Source of the DNA: Gnetum montanum
Taxonomy: Eukaryota; Streptophyta; Gnetopsida; Gnetales; Gnetaceae
DNA: 64,000 nucleotides
Direction of reading: 5' to 3'
Assembly (NCBI GenBank): GCA_015680685.1
Contig: MNCI01023457.1
Coordinates: 1,396,726-1,460,725, forward strand
Shown: in pieces, positions 25,301 to 39,100 of the stretch
Numbering within the stretch: the first letter of the stretch is position 1
Layout: every line of letters starts with the position of its first letter
Translations under genes and position numbers: made by a program
Notes under the pieces: generated by a model
The model's database searches: none
What the model was told of the DNA's origin: nothing
The model's input: only the letters and a program-made list of their open reading frames with translations

Positions 25301-25810
25301 AAGAAGATGCTTAGTTGCAACAAACAACAATGGCATGAGCAATTGGTCTACGCGCTATGGGCCTACTACACAATACATAGAACAACAATAGGTAAGGCAC
25401 CACATAGCCTCATATATGAGTCTGAAGCAATTTTGCCTCTTGAATTGTAGGTCCCATCGCTTTGTGTAATCCTCTCGAATTTCATTAATGAGGCCCAAAA
25501 CAACAAGTTGAGAGCCACTGACCTTGACTCTATAAAGGAGGAGCGCATGCAAATACTTGATTGCATCAAATGGTACCAAGAGAAATAATAGCAAAAGCAC
25601 TGCCACAATTAGCACCAGTGCTAAATCAAGGAATGGGACCTAGTTCTCAAGGTCATTCACAAACCTGCAGACAAATTCTCAGCCAACTAGGAAGGGCCTT
25701 TCTTGTTCACTAAAGCCTATAACAAAGAAGTGTTCAAGCTTGCTGATCTAGGTAGTAATGAGTTTGTTAATCTGATCAATCATTCGTACTTGAAGTCGTA
25801 CTACGCTTGA
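22400..25810 (+). pseudogene. Tat-type RT-RNaseH-integrase remnant of element D
   Basis: RT starts at about 22640 (VFAWFYEDMSSLDPH) and includes NKVTIKDNFPLPSIDQLVD, then MPFGLKNTRATYQ and the catalytic box DYVDD at about 23190. RNaseH follows at about 24080-24480 (FDDASTSQGGS; later QGDSKLVINQVTE). Integrase starts with a zinc-binding region around 24780-24900 (GHITPRVIA, PGYYWPYM), then the core with WELDIIGP and VTDNGPQF. The third catalytic position is Lys (NSQVKATNK) where Glu is expected. Many stops and several frameshifts make it non-functional. Ends with TGA at 25808-25810. Confidence 0.85.
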
Positions 25811-25843
25811 CATGCAACACTGCATCAACAACAAGGAAAGGTA

Positions 25844-26140
25844 AGTAGAGTCTGCTATGACTACAAATTGGCAAAACTCATCCTTGAGCTACGACACTAA
25901 ACTAGCACCCACAGCATAGTCCGCTATGACTATAAACTAGCACAGACCATCCTTACATCATGACGATAAAATGACACACCATCCATTGTCCACTACGACG
26001 TTAAACTAGCACACAGCAGTCTGCTAGGACTATAAATTAGCACATCATGGTCTATCAAGACCTTAAACTGGGTTTATAGTCTGCTAGGACCTTAAACTAG
26101 CACAACATGCAATCTACTAGGACCTTAAACTAGGTTTGCA
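25844..26140 (+). repeat. GGCCTTAAACTAGC repeat block 3 (3' untranslated region of D)
   Basis: About nine imperfect units of 28-40 bp (GTCTGCTAGGACCTTAAACT and variants) directly after the integrase stop. Position and character fit the hypervariable, tandem-repeat-bearing 3' region described for plant Tat/Ogre elements. Confidence 0.7.
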
Positions 26141-27738
26141 ATTTAACATGTATAGCCCAACACACACAGTTCTACAGACGAGTGAGCATGAATACTTTCC
26201 ATCCTCCGCCATCTACCCACATCTTGATGGGCTAGGTGGGGTGGGATGTTGCAGTTCAAGAATAGAGTTCACGTCATCAAAAAAAAGCCTCTAGAACATT
26301 TGCAACATCACCGCCCTTAGCATTTTTCTGATCCTCCAGAAATGCCCTCAAGCATTTTGTTAACCTTCCAAAGCTACTACCACCATCACCAGTAGTACCA
26401 TCCCTAGGCTGTGCCAACAGCATCATCAACCTTGGGTGTTTCATTAGTTATTGAGGCTCTCACCTTCAGCACCACCCGCTAGAGTCCTAGTAGTACTGTG
26501 GCCCAACCATAGCACTGCCATCATCCAACCCTCACCATTGCCTAGGCTTGGAAGTGCATCTAGCAGCATGGCCCCCCACTGTCCTGCTAGATTTCTAAGC
26601 TTCGATCCTTGATGTGGAGTCTTGAGCACTTACATCGCCATCACCTTCGACCACCTCATTGGCCTCCCTTGGATGCTTGCTTTTGGTGTGGCTACTAGAG
26701 CTTTTGTAGCCTTCCTGCTTTGGTACTACAAGCTCTTGCAACTGGTCCAACACTTATGGCACATGCAGTGCCCTTGCAACCAAAAATTTGCTCTTATTCC
26801 ACATGTTGTGTGGTTGTTTCCTTGTTTCCCCTACATTGTGTTTGTAGGCTGAAGTCCTAGAAGCGGTCATTCGAAGGCATAGTTCATCACAATGGCAAGG
26901 CACCACATTGCTCTGATGTGCTTGGTTGGACTCGCCAAGCCAATCAAGAGTGCATATCTCTATCAGTCTACTATAGCCTATCGACATCTACCCTTTACCT
27001 TACATTTCCCAACCTTCTTGCAAGCTTCTTTGATGCATATGACATCCTTCTTTTAGTCGCCCACAAAACCCATGATAGATGTAATGCAACTTATCCCATG
27101 GGGAGCCTTTGTGGGCTGGTTAAAGCCCAAGCAGGTGTAACACAACTCATCTCGAGGAGAAAACACTTGTCCTACAAATGCAACATGATTGCCTCTAAGT
27201 AAAGCATGTCGAGTGGCATGTAGTCCACCCGATGATAAGCATCTTGTAGCCAACATTTCAAAAAAAAAAATAGGGTAAAACATATCCCTTAGCAAAATCT
27301 AGCAAAGCTATAATTTTGCAACTAGTCCAACCTGGAATTTACAACGACCTTTTCATAAGCATTCCAACAAGAGGCCAACATGTCAGGGGCAATCCATTCT
27401 ACTACTATGGGCAAAGGCTCTCTCACAAGCACCCCAACTAGAGGCCATTGTTTCGATGACCAGCCACCCTAGTGCCATGATCTTAGTTAGCCATGTTAAC
27501 TCCACATCTTACAACATGATACATTGTTTGCATCTCATTCCTTCTTTGCTATCTCCAAGCCAATTTCCTACATCCATTACCTACAACATACCATTTCCTT
27601 TAGCACTCTTGAGCTCAACGAAGCATCATCCAATTGGGTATCAATGAGCAATGTTGATGTCGTATCTGTTGTGGTGTTTCGGGTTCTTTGTCAACGTCTC
27701 TCGGGCCATTCCTCCAAATGTCGACAAAGAGGGGCCAA
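26141..27738 (+). other. 3' spacer of element D, ending in a polypurine tract
   Basis: No domain recognised in either direction; frames such as 26918-27202 and 27524-27817 look like chance. The last bases, AAAGAGGGGCCAA (27726-27738), form a good polypurine tract immediately before the 3' LTR. Confidence 0.6.
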
Positions 27739-29284
27739 TGAAACACCACCAAATTTAGGCAACAACACTGTAACAACAAATTTGTCTAAGTGTCAACTCA
27801 AGGTAAATTTTTTCTAAGTGGTTTGCCCATGCTTCCATTGCTAGGGCTACGCTCTAGAGTGTAGCCAGCATAGCATGCAACACAAAACCAAATCTACAAA
27901 ATTTTCTAAGTGTCAAATAGTAGTTATGAAAATTTTGTCTAAGTATCTTGCTATGCTCACATCCCTCTTGCTATGCTCTCCAACATAGCAAGCATAGCAA
28001 CACTCCAATGGCTAGTTTGCCTAAGTGTCAAGCCAAAAGTTGTCAAGCTAGCTCAGCATGACAGAAGCATTCGGCAAATTTTCTAACTCCTGAAGTTAGC
28101 CCTCTTGCTATGCTCTTGAGCGTAGCTAACATAGCAAGAACCAGGATTGCAATTTTTGCCAGATTTTTCTAAGTGCCCATGCTATGCTCTATCCCATCCT
28201 ACTACACTCTCTAGTGTACCAAGCGTAGCAACACTGGACTTTAGTTTTTGCAAGAATTCCCCAACTATTGTGCTACACTCCAAAGCATAGCTAGCATAGC
28301 AATAAGGAACTGCCTTCAAAAGCTTCCAAAGTGCAACACAGGCCTTCATTTTAGCTCCAACATTCCTTTAGTAAGCAGGATCAACAACTTGCACTTTTTT
28401 TGTACCCTCCCTCCATGTTCCAAAATTGTACCTATGCTTGGTCCCACTCGAAAGAGGGAAAAACATAGTCCCAAAGTGTAGCCTCCAAATTGCACCGTTT
28501 TGCACTGTTTATAGGTACATTATAGTCTTAGCACATGTAGTCTTAGCAATGTAGCCAGTCTAGTAGTCTCTCAGGGTTCAAGGAAGTGTATCACAGCATA
28601 GCATCAGTTGCTTCAATGGGAGCATGGCAAAGGTCAGCGTAGCCCCACCTACCCCTTTACCATGTAGCACTCAATCCGCACTTCATGCTAACCCTAAGAC
28701 TATAAATACCTCTACATTCCACACTCTAAGGGTTAGCAATTCATTCTAGCGATGAGCATTTGAAGCATTTAGCTAGCAAATCCATGTGGTGGTTAGCATC
28801 TCAGAGCACCACTTGGCACCTAAGGCACCTTGAGCACCCCATGCACTAGAGCGTATTAGCACCTTGGCAACACATTTGCATTCCACTTAACACTGCAATG
28901 CACCACAAGCTCATAGGACAACATGGTAGCCAACCCAGTAGGCATGGACCTTGCAATGGACATTAGTCTTCACCTCAAGACATCCCAAAGGCTTTGGCTA
29001 CACTGCTGTTATGCCTATTTGTACACCATGTACCTTCGCAAAGCTCATTTGTATTTGCTACGCTGCCCATCTGGGGTGGTATCATCCTTTCTTTCTCTCA
29101 AACTCCATTGCATTTTAAGTATCTTCTCCATTGCATTTTAAGCATTTTCTTTGACATTCAATACCACATTCATACTTTTTCATTATTTTACACATTTTTT
29201 GCACACTTGCATCATCGTTCTTGTGCTAGGAAACCCCACTGTGCCCAGGCTTAGCCAAACTCAATACTGCCAAGAACACTGTCA
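27739..29284 (+). repeat. 3' LTR of element D (probably 3'-truncated)
   Basis: Matches 12572-14120 end to end with scattered substitutions and the same GCTATGCT...AGCATAGC hairpin modules. Similarity stops at ...AACACTGTCA and is followed by TATAC, which is not a copy of the 5' flank. Its TATA box is better preserved than in the 5' copy. Confidence 0.85.
28701..28708 (+). promoter_or_regulatory. TATA box in 3' LTR of element D
   Basis: TATAAATA in CCCTAAGACTATAAATACC; the 5' LTR has CCTATAACTATCCC in the same place. If active it would point toward the CAD gene's 3' end. Confidence 0.5.
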
Positions 29285-30103
29285 TATACTTAGTTTGTGT
29301 TAGATTTAATAGGTTCCTATCTTACCCTGAAGCTTTCATCTAAGTACATTTTTACTACCATGAAGTTGATGATCATCATATAGATCATCCTCATGTTATA
29401 GTTACATAGGCATATTTAACATATTTGAACAAATTTGTATCAAAACAATACCATGCATCATTTCATTTTTCAAATTTATGAGCAACTTTAGGCCATTGGA
29501 AGATAAGATGCTTTTGGCCATGGAAACATAGCATCTTGTAAGAGGTTGAGAATTAACTTTGTCACGTCAGCCACTTGTTGGCACATTGTAGACTTTTTAA
29601 ACCATGTTTACACCACTTGGTTTTGTTCTGTGCACATTTGTAGTATGTTTTTATAACAAATTTTTTAGGGTATCTTCTAAATCTGTTCCGTCATTCAGAT
29701 TAACTCAAGTAGTATATAGTCGATCTTGTCTGATGCTAATATTTACAGCATTATAAATTAAGATAATCCTTCTGCTATTCCATTGTCAAGTGCTTCAGAA
29801 CACGACTTAATGATGATGGTAAGTTTTCAATTCGCAATTTATTTTAGACCGTTCATAAAATATTATCACAGACAATTTTATACATTTCTAGAAATATATA
29901 ATTACACTACTAGTGTTGGACTTGACAATTGTAACACATGATCAATAGAAATCACATCTTTATGTCCTTGGACTTACTATCTGTATGACTCCGCCACCAG
30001 AAAACCTAACTATAAGATAAATTCTCTTTAACATAGTTCACTCTAGTCACCCAGAAAGTAAATATAAGACACTAAGAAGCATCCCAAACCGTAGATTCCA
30101 TAC
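29285..30103. other. Spacer between element D and the CAD gene, with CAD 3' UTR
   Basis: Single-copy-looking AT-rich sequence with no repeat or open frame recognised. The 3' untranslated region of the minus-strand CAD gene should lie at its right end. Confidence 0.5.
29840..29845 (-). terminator. Candidate polyadenylation signal of the CAD gene
   Basis: AATAAA on the minus strand, about 260 bases past the stop codon, in an AT-rich context. Plant signals are loose, so this is only a candidate. Confidence 0.3.
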
Positions 30104-33100
30104 TCAGCCTAGAGAATTTTCAATATCTATGACAAAGCGGTACCGCACATCCTTCTTTATCATCCTTTCTAAAGCTTCATTTGCATAATCTATAGGAATG
30201 ACTTCAACCTGTGGTTGGACACCTGCTTTTGCACAGAAATCAAGCATTTCTTGAGTGTCTTTGGTTCCCCCCGTGACACTTCCAGATATAGTTCTTGCAC
30301 CTGTGAAAAAGTAGAATAAACAGCAACAGATTTTATTTACATGTCACCAATAATTAGAACATAAAAAAACCTGCATATATACTTATGATGATTGACACTT
30401 GATATCGAACACAGCAGACAGATGGTGGTCAATCAAGTAAACAGAAATCTTGCATAATTTACTATTAGAAAATTCAAAGATTTGGGCATATATCATCAAT
30501 CTCTATCCTCATGTTTTTACGAAAAATGATTTCACAAAATATTCAAAATTTGCTTATTCCTCGGAACTAACAAAAGATGCACTAATTAACTATTCTGCTG
30601 GTTAACATGGATTGGAATCTGTAGTTGTTGACTCACCTACGATAAGATTTATGGGAGAGACTTTAATTTCACTTGGAAAACCAACAATGGCAAACACCCC
30701 TTCAGACTTCAACAGTGGCATATAGGCATCCACAAGGTGGTCTCCTGATGCAGTGTCAATGATGAAATCCAGTGTTGCTTTGGCTTCCTGAACAGATAAA
30801 TAGGCCTAGCACTATTATCCAATGATATGCAACACTCTCCGTAAAAGAACCCCCTATGACTAATACAGAGTTCACCTGCATTTGCTTAGAATCAGTCGAT
30901 AGGATAAATTTGTCTGCTCCAAGAATGTCCAAAGCTTCCTTCTCCTTGGACCGAGAGGTGCTGAAAATTGTGACGTTCAGGCCAAAGGCTTTACCAAATT
31001 TTACAGCCATATGTCCAAGGCCTCCTAGCCCAATGACCCCAAGGGACTTGCCTGCCTGATTCATGCCATGATGCATCATGGGTGTATAAACAGTAATCCC
31101 GGCGCAGAGTAGGGGAGCAGCATAAATAGATGGTAGGTTATCAGGAATGTGAAAACAGTATCTGTTTCAACCAACACATAAGGAAAGTTTTGACTGCAGT
31201 GAAACACACTGAAGAAGAATGATAACTATTTACCATAGCAATACAAAGGAAAAACATAAGGTAAAACACAATGATAGCTTTACAACTTTTAACTTAATAC
31301 AGATCAAGTTTGATCTTTCAACAGATTACCTCAACATTTGAAATACAGATTAAAAAATTTCTAAGCAACCTCGGCGTTACGCTGGCCTAAATCTTGCTAT
31401 ATATTTTAATTTAATTTCATATCTTTGGTGGCTGGAATGGAAAGGATGCAATTAATCACCTTTCGGCAGGGGCTTTAGCATTTAGAAAAAGGCCAGGATA
31501 TGTAAAAGCGAAACTCAAATTCTATTACATACATAAAAGAATATAAGGATCTAATTGGAAGGGTGCTCTGTCAAGTGGAAAGTTCGACATGTAATATACC
31601 ACTGAAAAACAAGGCTGATTAAAAGGTTTGCATGTCCTAAGTGGGGGCCACTGATTCAATAATGAGGTGCTGTCTTTGTGGTAAAACTCTTAGCATGGAC
31701 AAACCAAGTCACAGGTTTGATTTCAGTGGATCACACTGAGTTATAATCTGATAGATCGAAGAGGGTTTCAGTGGATTTAGATAAAAATACAGTATCAATG
31801 TCAATTTCAGAATTTGAAAAACTTAATGAAATAACAAAAAATCCTTGGTTAAGTCTCAAATAACTCCACTAAATTAATAACTCTGACGTTTAATTTACCT
31901 TTTGTAACTATAATGGTAAAAACTGCAATAAAATATGATGTTAATAATACCACTCTACCTACAAAGCTAACCTGTATACTAACTTTTGAAATATCAAGTC
32001 AACCTCCTTGTCTTCCTCTCTAAAATAATGAGTTCCCGGTTTTGCTCTGCTACTCTAAATTTGTAAATGAAATGGTATGCTTGCATTCAAATACCTGACC
32101 TTTGAAGAAAATCCTCTGATGTTGTCTAAATAACCCTTTTTCTTCATCGTACATTCTCCCAGTACTTTTTAACTTTTTAAGATAAAATCCCTCAGGATAA
32201 AATGATCCTTTATTCTGGGAATCTGAAAATACCTTCTTGGTGGAGACAGACAGGATTTTCAAGTCGACACATAGTGCTTCTACCTTCAAAGGCACCAAAT
32301 CAGCTTCTAAAAGTGCACTACCATATTAAGTTTGATTTATAACCTTGGATTCATTAAGCAAAAGTGCTTCTAAATTTCTTCAATTTTCTTAAGAATGTAT
32401 CTCAGTTAATCCAAAGCCCCAAACTGCACAGCCACATGGCATAGTGGTTGGAAAAGTGTGCAAAAGAGTTAACTTGTAATATCCCAAGAAAATTCATATT
32501 ATTGCTTTGGTCCCTAACTTTAAATGAATCCTTTAATTGGTTATGCTTTGAGAAACACACTTGTCCCAGCCTGATTATCTAAGCATTCTAAGCCTAAATA
32601 TTTTAAAATATAATATGTAATACCCCACATTTGTACATGTGACCTTAGTACTCTATTAAATATTTAGACTTTAATTGGTTTTAAAGCTTATATATATTTG
32701 TAGATGTGCCTGATGTGCCTAATGTTTCTTAGTAATATGAAGACCCCTATTTCATGACATAAGCAAGATTACTATTTATTTCAAATTTTTGTCTAATTAT
32801 TTTAAGTGTTATACACACACACAATTAATGAATGAACATTGCATAGTCTAGCATCATTTTAGAATAATACTAGGAAATTACTGTGATGTGGATCTATGGG
32901 TTATTTGGATGTTTAGTTAAACATTTTAAATTATTAAATATTGAATTAATTAAAATACATCAAAATTTGTTGTCAAATCACACTCAAATTTGGTGGACCA
33001 ACTCATTTTTACACCTACAGTATATATCTACAATTAGTTTTTCAATTTGAACTTTATCTTTTGGGATTTTAATGTTAAATAATTAAAAAAAGTACCCAAT

Positions 33101-36100
33101 GGGACCATATTTTCCTTGATTCAATTGAAATATTAATTTCTAGCATGTTTGTGCTCATTACGACTAGCTCAACATGTGTAAAATATTGGATGGACAAAAA
33201 GTTTAGTATCAATAATTTTTACTAGATAAATTATAGAAAATACACAAAAGGCCAAAATTAAATTAGAAACCCTCATAACATATAAACTAAAAAGTGACTT
33301 AAAACAAGACAAAAAGGTAGGGCCATGAGAAAAGTCAATGTGAGATGGTAATGTATGTTCCATGATATGCTTATGATGATATCTATTATGCAAATTGTCA
33401 ACTTCATATTAATGGCTGGAAAGGGACAAAGGACTCATTTAATAGGAGTCATGTGACTCTCTTAAGTGTTGTCAATTTCACATCTCTACTCCCTCATGAC
33501 AGCTTGCTTGTCCAAGACAAGTAGCAATGATGGCATGAGTAAAAAAAAGATTTTTGAAGAATGGGTTGTCTATTCTTTGCCCATTGTGTAAACTCTTATG
33601 CACAAATCTTTATCTATGGCCTAGGGTCTCCTCCATCCTATAAATAGAGGGGGTGTTTGCTCTTAGTTTCACTTTTGGGCCAAGGAAGGGAAGACTATGC
33701 TTGTTGGAGGGGTGAGGAGTTGAGGAGAGGACAAAAAGGGTGGTTGTTCCTTGCTTGTTCTCAGCCATCTCTTGGGCTGTTTTGAGTGTTCTTGTGGGCT
33801 CTTGGGAGGTGGAGTTTGCTGCTGCTGTTAAAGCCTTTTTGGGACTTATTTTTGGGGACTGTTTGGCTGATTTAAGGACTATTTTTATGATTTTGTGAGG
33901 GGATTTTGGCAGCACCTTGGACCTGCAATTTGAAGCTAATGTCTTGAGGCCATTGGCTAGACAACAACCCAACTTTGAGGCATCTTCTCCCTCCCCAAAT
34001 TGGTCAAGTTCAACTTTAAAGGTGTGTATTTCAAACCTTTGTACAAATTTTTTTTGTAGGTGTTTAAAGTTGTATTGGCTTGGAAAACTGAGGATTATTT
34101 CATTAGGGCATGTGGGATTTCTTGTGAGCTTTGAGTTATGCATGGAGCCTCTTATGTGTTTTGGATTTGATTTTTGGTATGCATGGTTTGGGCTTATGGC
34201 ATTTTCTTGTATAATGTGCACTTGGCATTTCATATGTTTTTTTTTTCTTATCCTTTTTGTTTTATAAAAGAAATATCCCCCATCATTCTATCCAAGTTTA
34301 GTGATCTCTTATATGGGCTACAAGAGCTTAATTCTTGGAGGTGCTTAATGGTGTTAGCCCCCACCATTTTATCCAACCTTGGTGTTCATCTTGTGTGGGC
34401 TACAAGATGTTGTATGGTTGGAAAGACTTGGTGTAGTACAGCTAGATGCCCAAAGGGTCCATTGAGTACTCATTTTAATATTAAAAAAATAAAGCTATGC
34501 ATATGAGGATTGTTAGTGTCTTTTGTTAAGTGCACATGTCTTATTTTGTTGATCATTTTTGGGTCAATTTTGAGGGGTTTCTAAGAGAGTTGTCATATCC
34601 CAAATCATTGTTAAATGCTCCTTTGTCCAAGCCTACATTTTTCGCAATGTGAAAGCATGAGAGGCTGGAAAATTTATTAATGAAGATGTCAAAGTTTGGA
34701 ACCACGTTAATCCATCATGGTGCTCAAACTTAGTGTATATCATATTTTATTGTTACTTCTCCTTTCCATATTGCACATGAAAACATAATATTTTGTTTGT
34801 TTTCTACTCCATAAAATCATAACTTTGATTCCTTAATAAGCTAGCATAGAGACTGCCATCCTTTTTCATTTTGTTATTATCTAGCAAGCGTTTACTATTT
34901 TTTGATTTCTTAGATATGGTAAAAAAAATGTAAATGACAACCATCACAAATAGAATCTGCCTTCGCTTCTCTTTGTTTTAAGAAAAAAAGGAATTCAGAG
35001 ATTTTTTTTGTTCTCTATTTTAGCCTGAGAAATAATAAAAAATAAAAGAGAAGAAAAGATTATTTTTTATTTTTTATTTTTTTGGCTGGTAATCTACTCC
35101 CCAAGCTCCTATCTCCCAAACACTGATATTGCAAAGCCTGAAAGATACCTTAGGCTGAGAGGAGAAAAAAACAAAAAAAATAAAGGGAACAAACAAAACC
35201 TTGTCAAAACCCAACTCCCATGAGTTATGTGGATTATAATCTCAGATTTGTTTTCAGGCCCTACTTTCAGACTTTGTTTGCCCAATTATGGATGTCTGAA
35301 AATAGAGGAAAACATTGACTAATTGTCCTATGACAAACAAACTCTAACTATTGCAACTCTCTCCATTGTATGAACTGAGCTAGCTCTTATATGACATTTA
35401 AAATACATTTGAGATGCACAGTTACTTCTTTTATTTGTATGATGGGAGTATTGCATTTTGGAAGGCTAGAGGTCTCCTTGAAGTAACAATACATGAATGT
35501 TTGTACATTTTTTTCATAGTTAGATTTTCCTTTCATGCAAAGTGAATATTGTTTATTTATTTTTACTGCAATGTGCTAGCCCCATTTATTTATTAGCAAT
35601 CATATTGTTTTATTTGTGTAAAAAAAGAAAGTAAGAAAATGTGTGATCATGCATGTTTATTTGCTTTCCATAAAATTAACCCACATGAATTATGATTAAA
35701 AGCCCTTTGGGCCATAGGATAAGTAATTCACCTAAAGTCACAATTAGTAATTAGGTAAAGGATGCATTTGATTGGTGTGCATTGTGTGAAGCATGTATTA
35801 TTTTTAGCGATCATTAGCTAATCATTTTAATAATAATATATATTCATCCACATACCTTGAATAGATGGGTTGCATTGTTTATTTATTTTTCCTACACTCT
35901 GCCCTAGATGTGGAGATAAGCACCACTATCCAACCCTACCCATGCACATGTTTACTTCAGCTTAATATCCTAAGCCATTGGACCCAAGGGGGTTGAGTTG
36001 CACGATACCTAACGGTTTTCAATGATGCAGGTGCTATTCGTAAGTGTGTACCCACCTCACGTACAATCCCTAATCACCTATTTTGGAGGCATATCGAGGT

Positions 36101-39100
36101 GTAGTCCAAAAATGATGGTTGAGCCAAGCCTTATTTGTGTAGTTTAGAACCCAAAGATAACCCAACTCACAACTGGATGGTAACCAGATTCTTCGAGTTG
36201 GATAGCCCTCAATGTGGGAATGCAATGCCACATTGCATAGGCAAAGTTGTTGAAACCTATATTTTTGATTCCTAGCTAATTGTTTGAAGCCTATTCTAGA
36301 TTAAATGATCTTTTATGGCAAAAACACAGTGGAGGACTAGGAGTATATCCAACCATATCCATTGATGCTACTTGTAAAATAAAACTTGAAACAAGTGAGT
36401 CACACAAATGTTTGATGTTTCACAAGTGATGCAAGAGTATTAGCAATCACCTTAGACAAAGCTAGTTTTTAAGATATTATAGTGCTACTAAAGATAGATG
36501 ATATGTAATAGATGCATCAATCCTTAGGATTATGACAAGTGGCAAGGTCTCATCATATCAACAATTTGTTAAGTCTAATGAGGGAAGGAGATACGCAGGC
36601 CTCATAATCATCCCATCATTATGAGTCACATCCTTATTAGTTGCTAATGTAAGTATACCCCATGTGTTTTTAGAGGGTTGGAAAAGAAAAAAAAATTGTA
36701 CTGATTTTTAGAGGGTGGTTATTAGTGGTCCTACATAATTTGAGCTTGCTCAAAACACAATTGAAAATTTTTAAATCAATGCTTTGTGTGCCCTACACAC
36801 CCCACCCACACCCCCACAAACACAATTGTTGATATGCTCATGACTTGTATGTTGAATGGTACCTCTCTTAGGCATTGGTTGAATGATGTGTTAATGACTG
36901 GTTGAATAACCCATAATTCATCATTTTGATTAAATCTAAGTTATGCTGATTTGTGTATTGTATTGCTGGATGTAAGTACTATGCATGTAATTTCTACTGA
37001 TTTAGCATCTATTAATGGAAGGAACAAAAAGAATGTTAAGCATAGATGTAGCTAACATGTTATATTGTTTGTGAGGTTGCTTCTATGTTTTGATTTCTCA
37101 TGTGTTGCATGACCTATGTGCATCGGAATGATCTCTTAAACTGATTAGAACGTTTCTTTGTAAACTATATGTCATATACATGCCTTGTAATATGTTCATA
37201 TAAGTTTAAGATTCATTATCTCTAGGTGCTACTATGAAAATGCTAACTATTGAGCAATCAGATTTGGAAAGAAAAGAAAAAGGTTATGCCAAGTATAATC
37301 CATTGCTATTTTATGATTTTGTAACGTGTAAAAAAAGAAGAGGAACTTGACCTATGAATGAAACAAAGATGACTACATTCCTTTCTTAATTAATTTTTGG
37401 AAGAAATAAAATTAATTAAACTAAAAATAAAATCCCCTCTCTCAATGGTTGTAGAAAGGTTGATGCTCATCAGACAATGGAACACTAGTTGTATCGCTAC
37501 ATGCTTAAAGGAGAAGGTGTTTCCTTGACTTTATCTTTAATTTTATGCTTTCCTTAACTCTTGTTCATGAAATTCTAATCCATTGTACTCTATGATTTTA
37601 TTTTATAAGAGAATTATGGTGGGATAAGGGCTAGAGTGAGTTTGCTTAATGTTTAAAAATAAATAGGAGATTAGAAGTGTATATTTTATCATCTTGGAAA
37701 GAATTCAACCAAAGTGCTCTTAGTTAGAAGGGTCAGATATTCTTTTTCTTCTTTTTTTAGGATGGCTTGAGGAAAGATTGAACCTGAGACCTTATTTGGA
37801 TCTGTTTAGAAAAAGTACCTGCCATTGAAAGTTACATTAAAGCAACCAAAATCAAAACCTGAGTGAATAAAAAGGGGAGGCCGAGGAAAACATGGGTAGA
37901 GAGGGAGAAAACAAGGTGAGAGAAAAAGAGAAAGAAGGATTGCAACAGCAACTACTACAAAACAACAACAGTAGGGGATACATCTTCAGCATCTTTAGTA
38001 GTACACAACTAAACAAAACAAATAATGATAGCAATAACAACAGAGAATGGAAAAGATTGTAAGAGTACAATAATGAAAAACAAGAAACAAAACTTGATAG
38101 CTGAGAATAACGAGCCATTCAAGGGGATTTTGATGACTGAACAAGGTGGATGCATAGTTCCTCCCTTGTTTCACTTATGGTTGAAATATTATTTTTTTAT
38201 GGAATTTTTTTTCCATCTTGAATGCTTCTTAAATCTTATTTATTTTTGAGAAACTGGATTGTTGAATCCTTGTTTTTGTGGATCTCTCCACCCAAACTCA
38301 CACTTTCAAGCCTAAATGACTTAGATAAGAGTTGTTTTTAGATGGACTTGGGAACACCCATGAAGATTTAGGGCAATTTGGCATAAGGATTTCCCCGCAT
38401 GGACCAAGGATCCCTAATATGGGAATTGGTACCATTGACAAAAAAAATAGGAGTATCTTGGGCCCATGTTGAATTTGGAAATCTTGATATGAATTTCTTA
38501 GTATTTGTCATCTTGATGATTCCTTAGATTTGACAATGATTTTTTTTCATGAAACTGATTTTGAAATTCTTATTATAATTCTCTAACTTATGGAGTTCTT
38601 AAACTTATACTAAAATCTTCTCATTTCTGATATAGTTCTAATAAACAAAAAGAAAAACCTAATTTAAATGTTTTCTTCTAGCTACAGATTTTCATCATTT
38701 GATTTTGTTGAACCATTGGCTATAGATTCTTGGAAACTAAATGAATACAATCTAGGTAAATTTCCCATGTCTTTGCTATTAAGATGGGTTGCTATTGTGT
38801 TGTATAAAAAGCCTTGATAAGAATTGCCTCATTTTTTTTATTGTTGTACATATAGCAAATTATTATGACAGTTATGATTAAACCTTTGTTTAGCTTGGTA
38901 TGGTAGCAAATGAATTTTATATGCTTCCCTTTATGGATTGAAGCTAGAGCTAGAAGTGTGGTTGCATTGCTAATTTTAGAATAGCTGATTGAATTTTAAT
39001 GGGGTACATTATATTATTTCAAGTTAGAAGAGTTAAATTGAGATGATTTTGTCTTGTGAGTGTTGTTGGAAAAATAGAAAATATTATTATGCCATTGAAT

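Larger units (their letters stand above)
12572..29284 (+). mobile_element. Large Tat-lineage Ty3/gypsy element D
   Basis: Two LTR copies (12572-14120 and 27739-29284) enclose gag/protease remnants, then a 6-kb segment with a minus-strand gene, then RT, RNaseH and integrase in gypsy order. Tat affinity comes from the RT and integrase motifs and from the gag-protease linker. All frames carry many stops, most at positions where Gln or Trp would be expected. There is no matching target duplication (left flank GAAGG, right flank TATAC), so at least one end is not the original one. Confidence 0.85.

Noticed and set aside
33610-34233. 207-codon minus-strand frame in CAD intron 3
   Set aside because: Lys/Ser/Thr-rich with no domain or splice support; the plus strand there looks like a decayed LTR promoter region (TATAAATAG at 33641), so chance openness is more likely.
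37852-38249. Frames on both strands rich in Leu/Ser or Lys/Asn
   Set aside because: Low-complexity A-rich sequence; no domain or conservation evidence.
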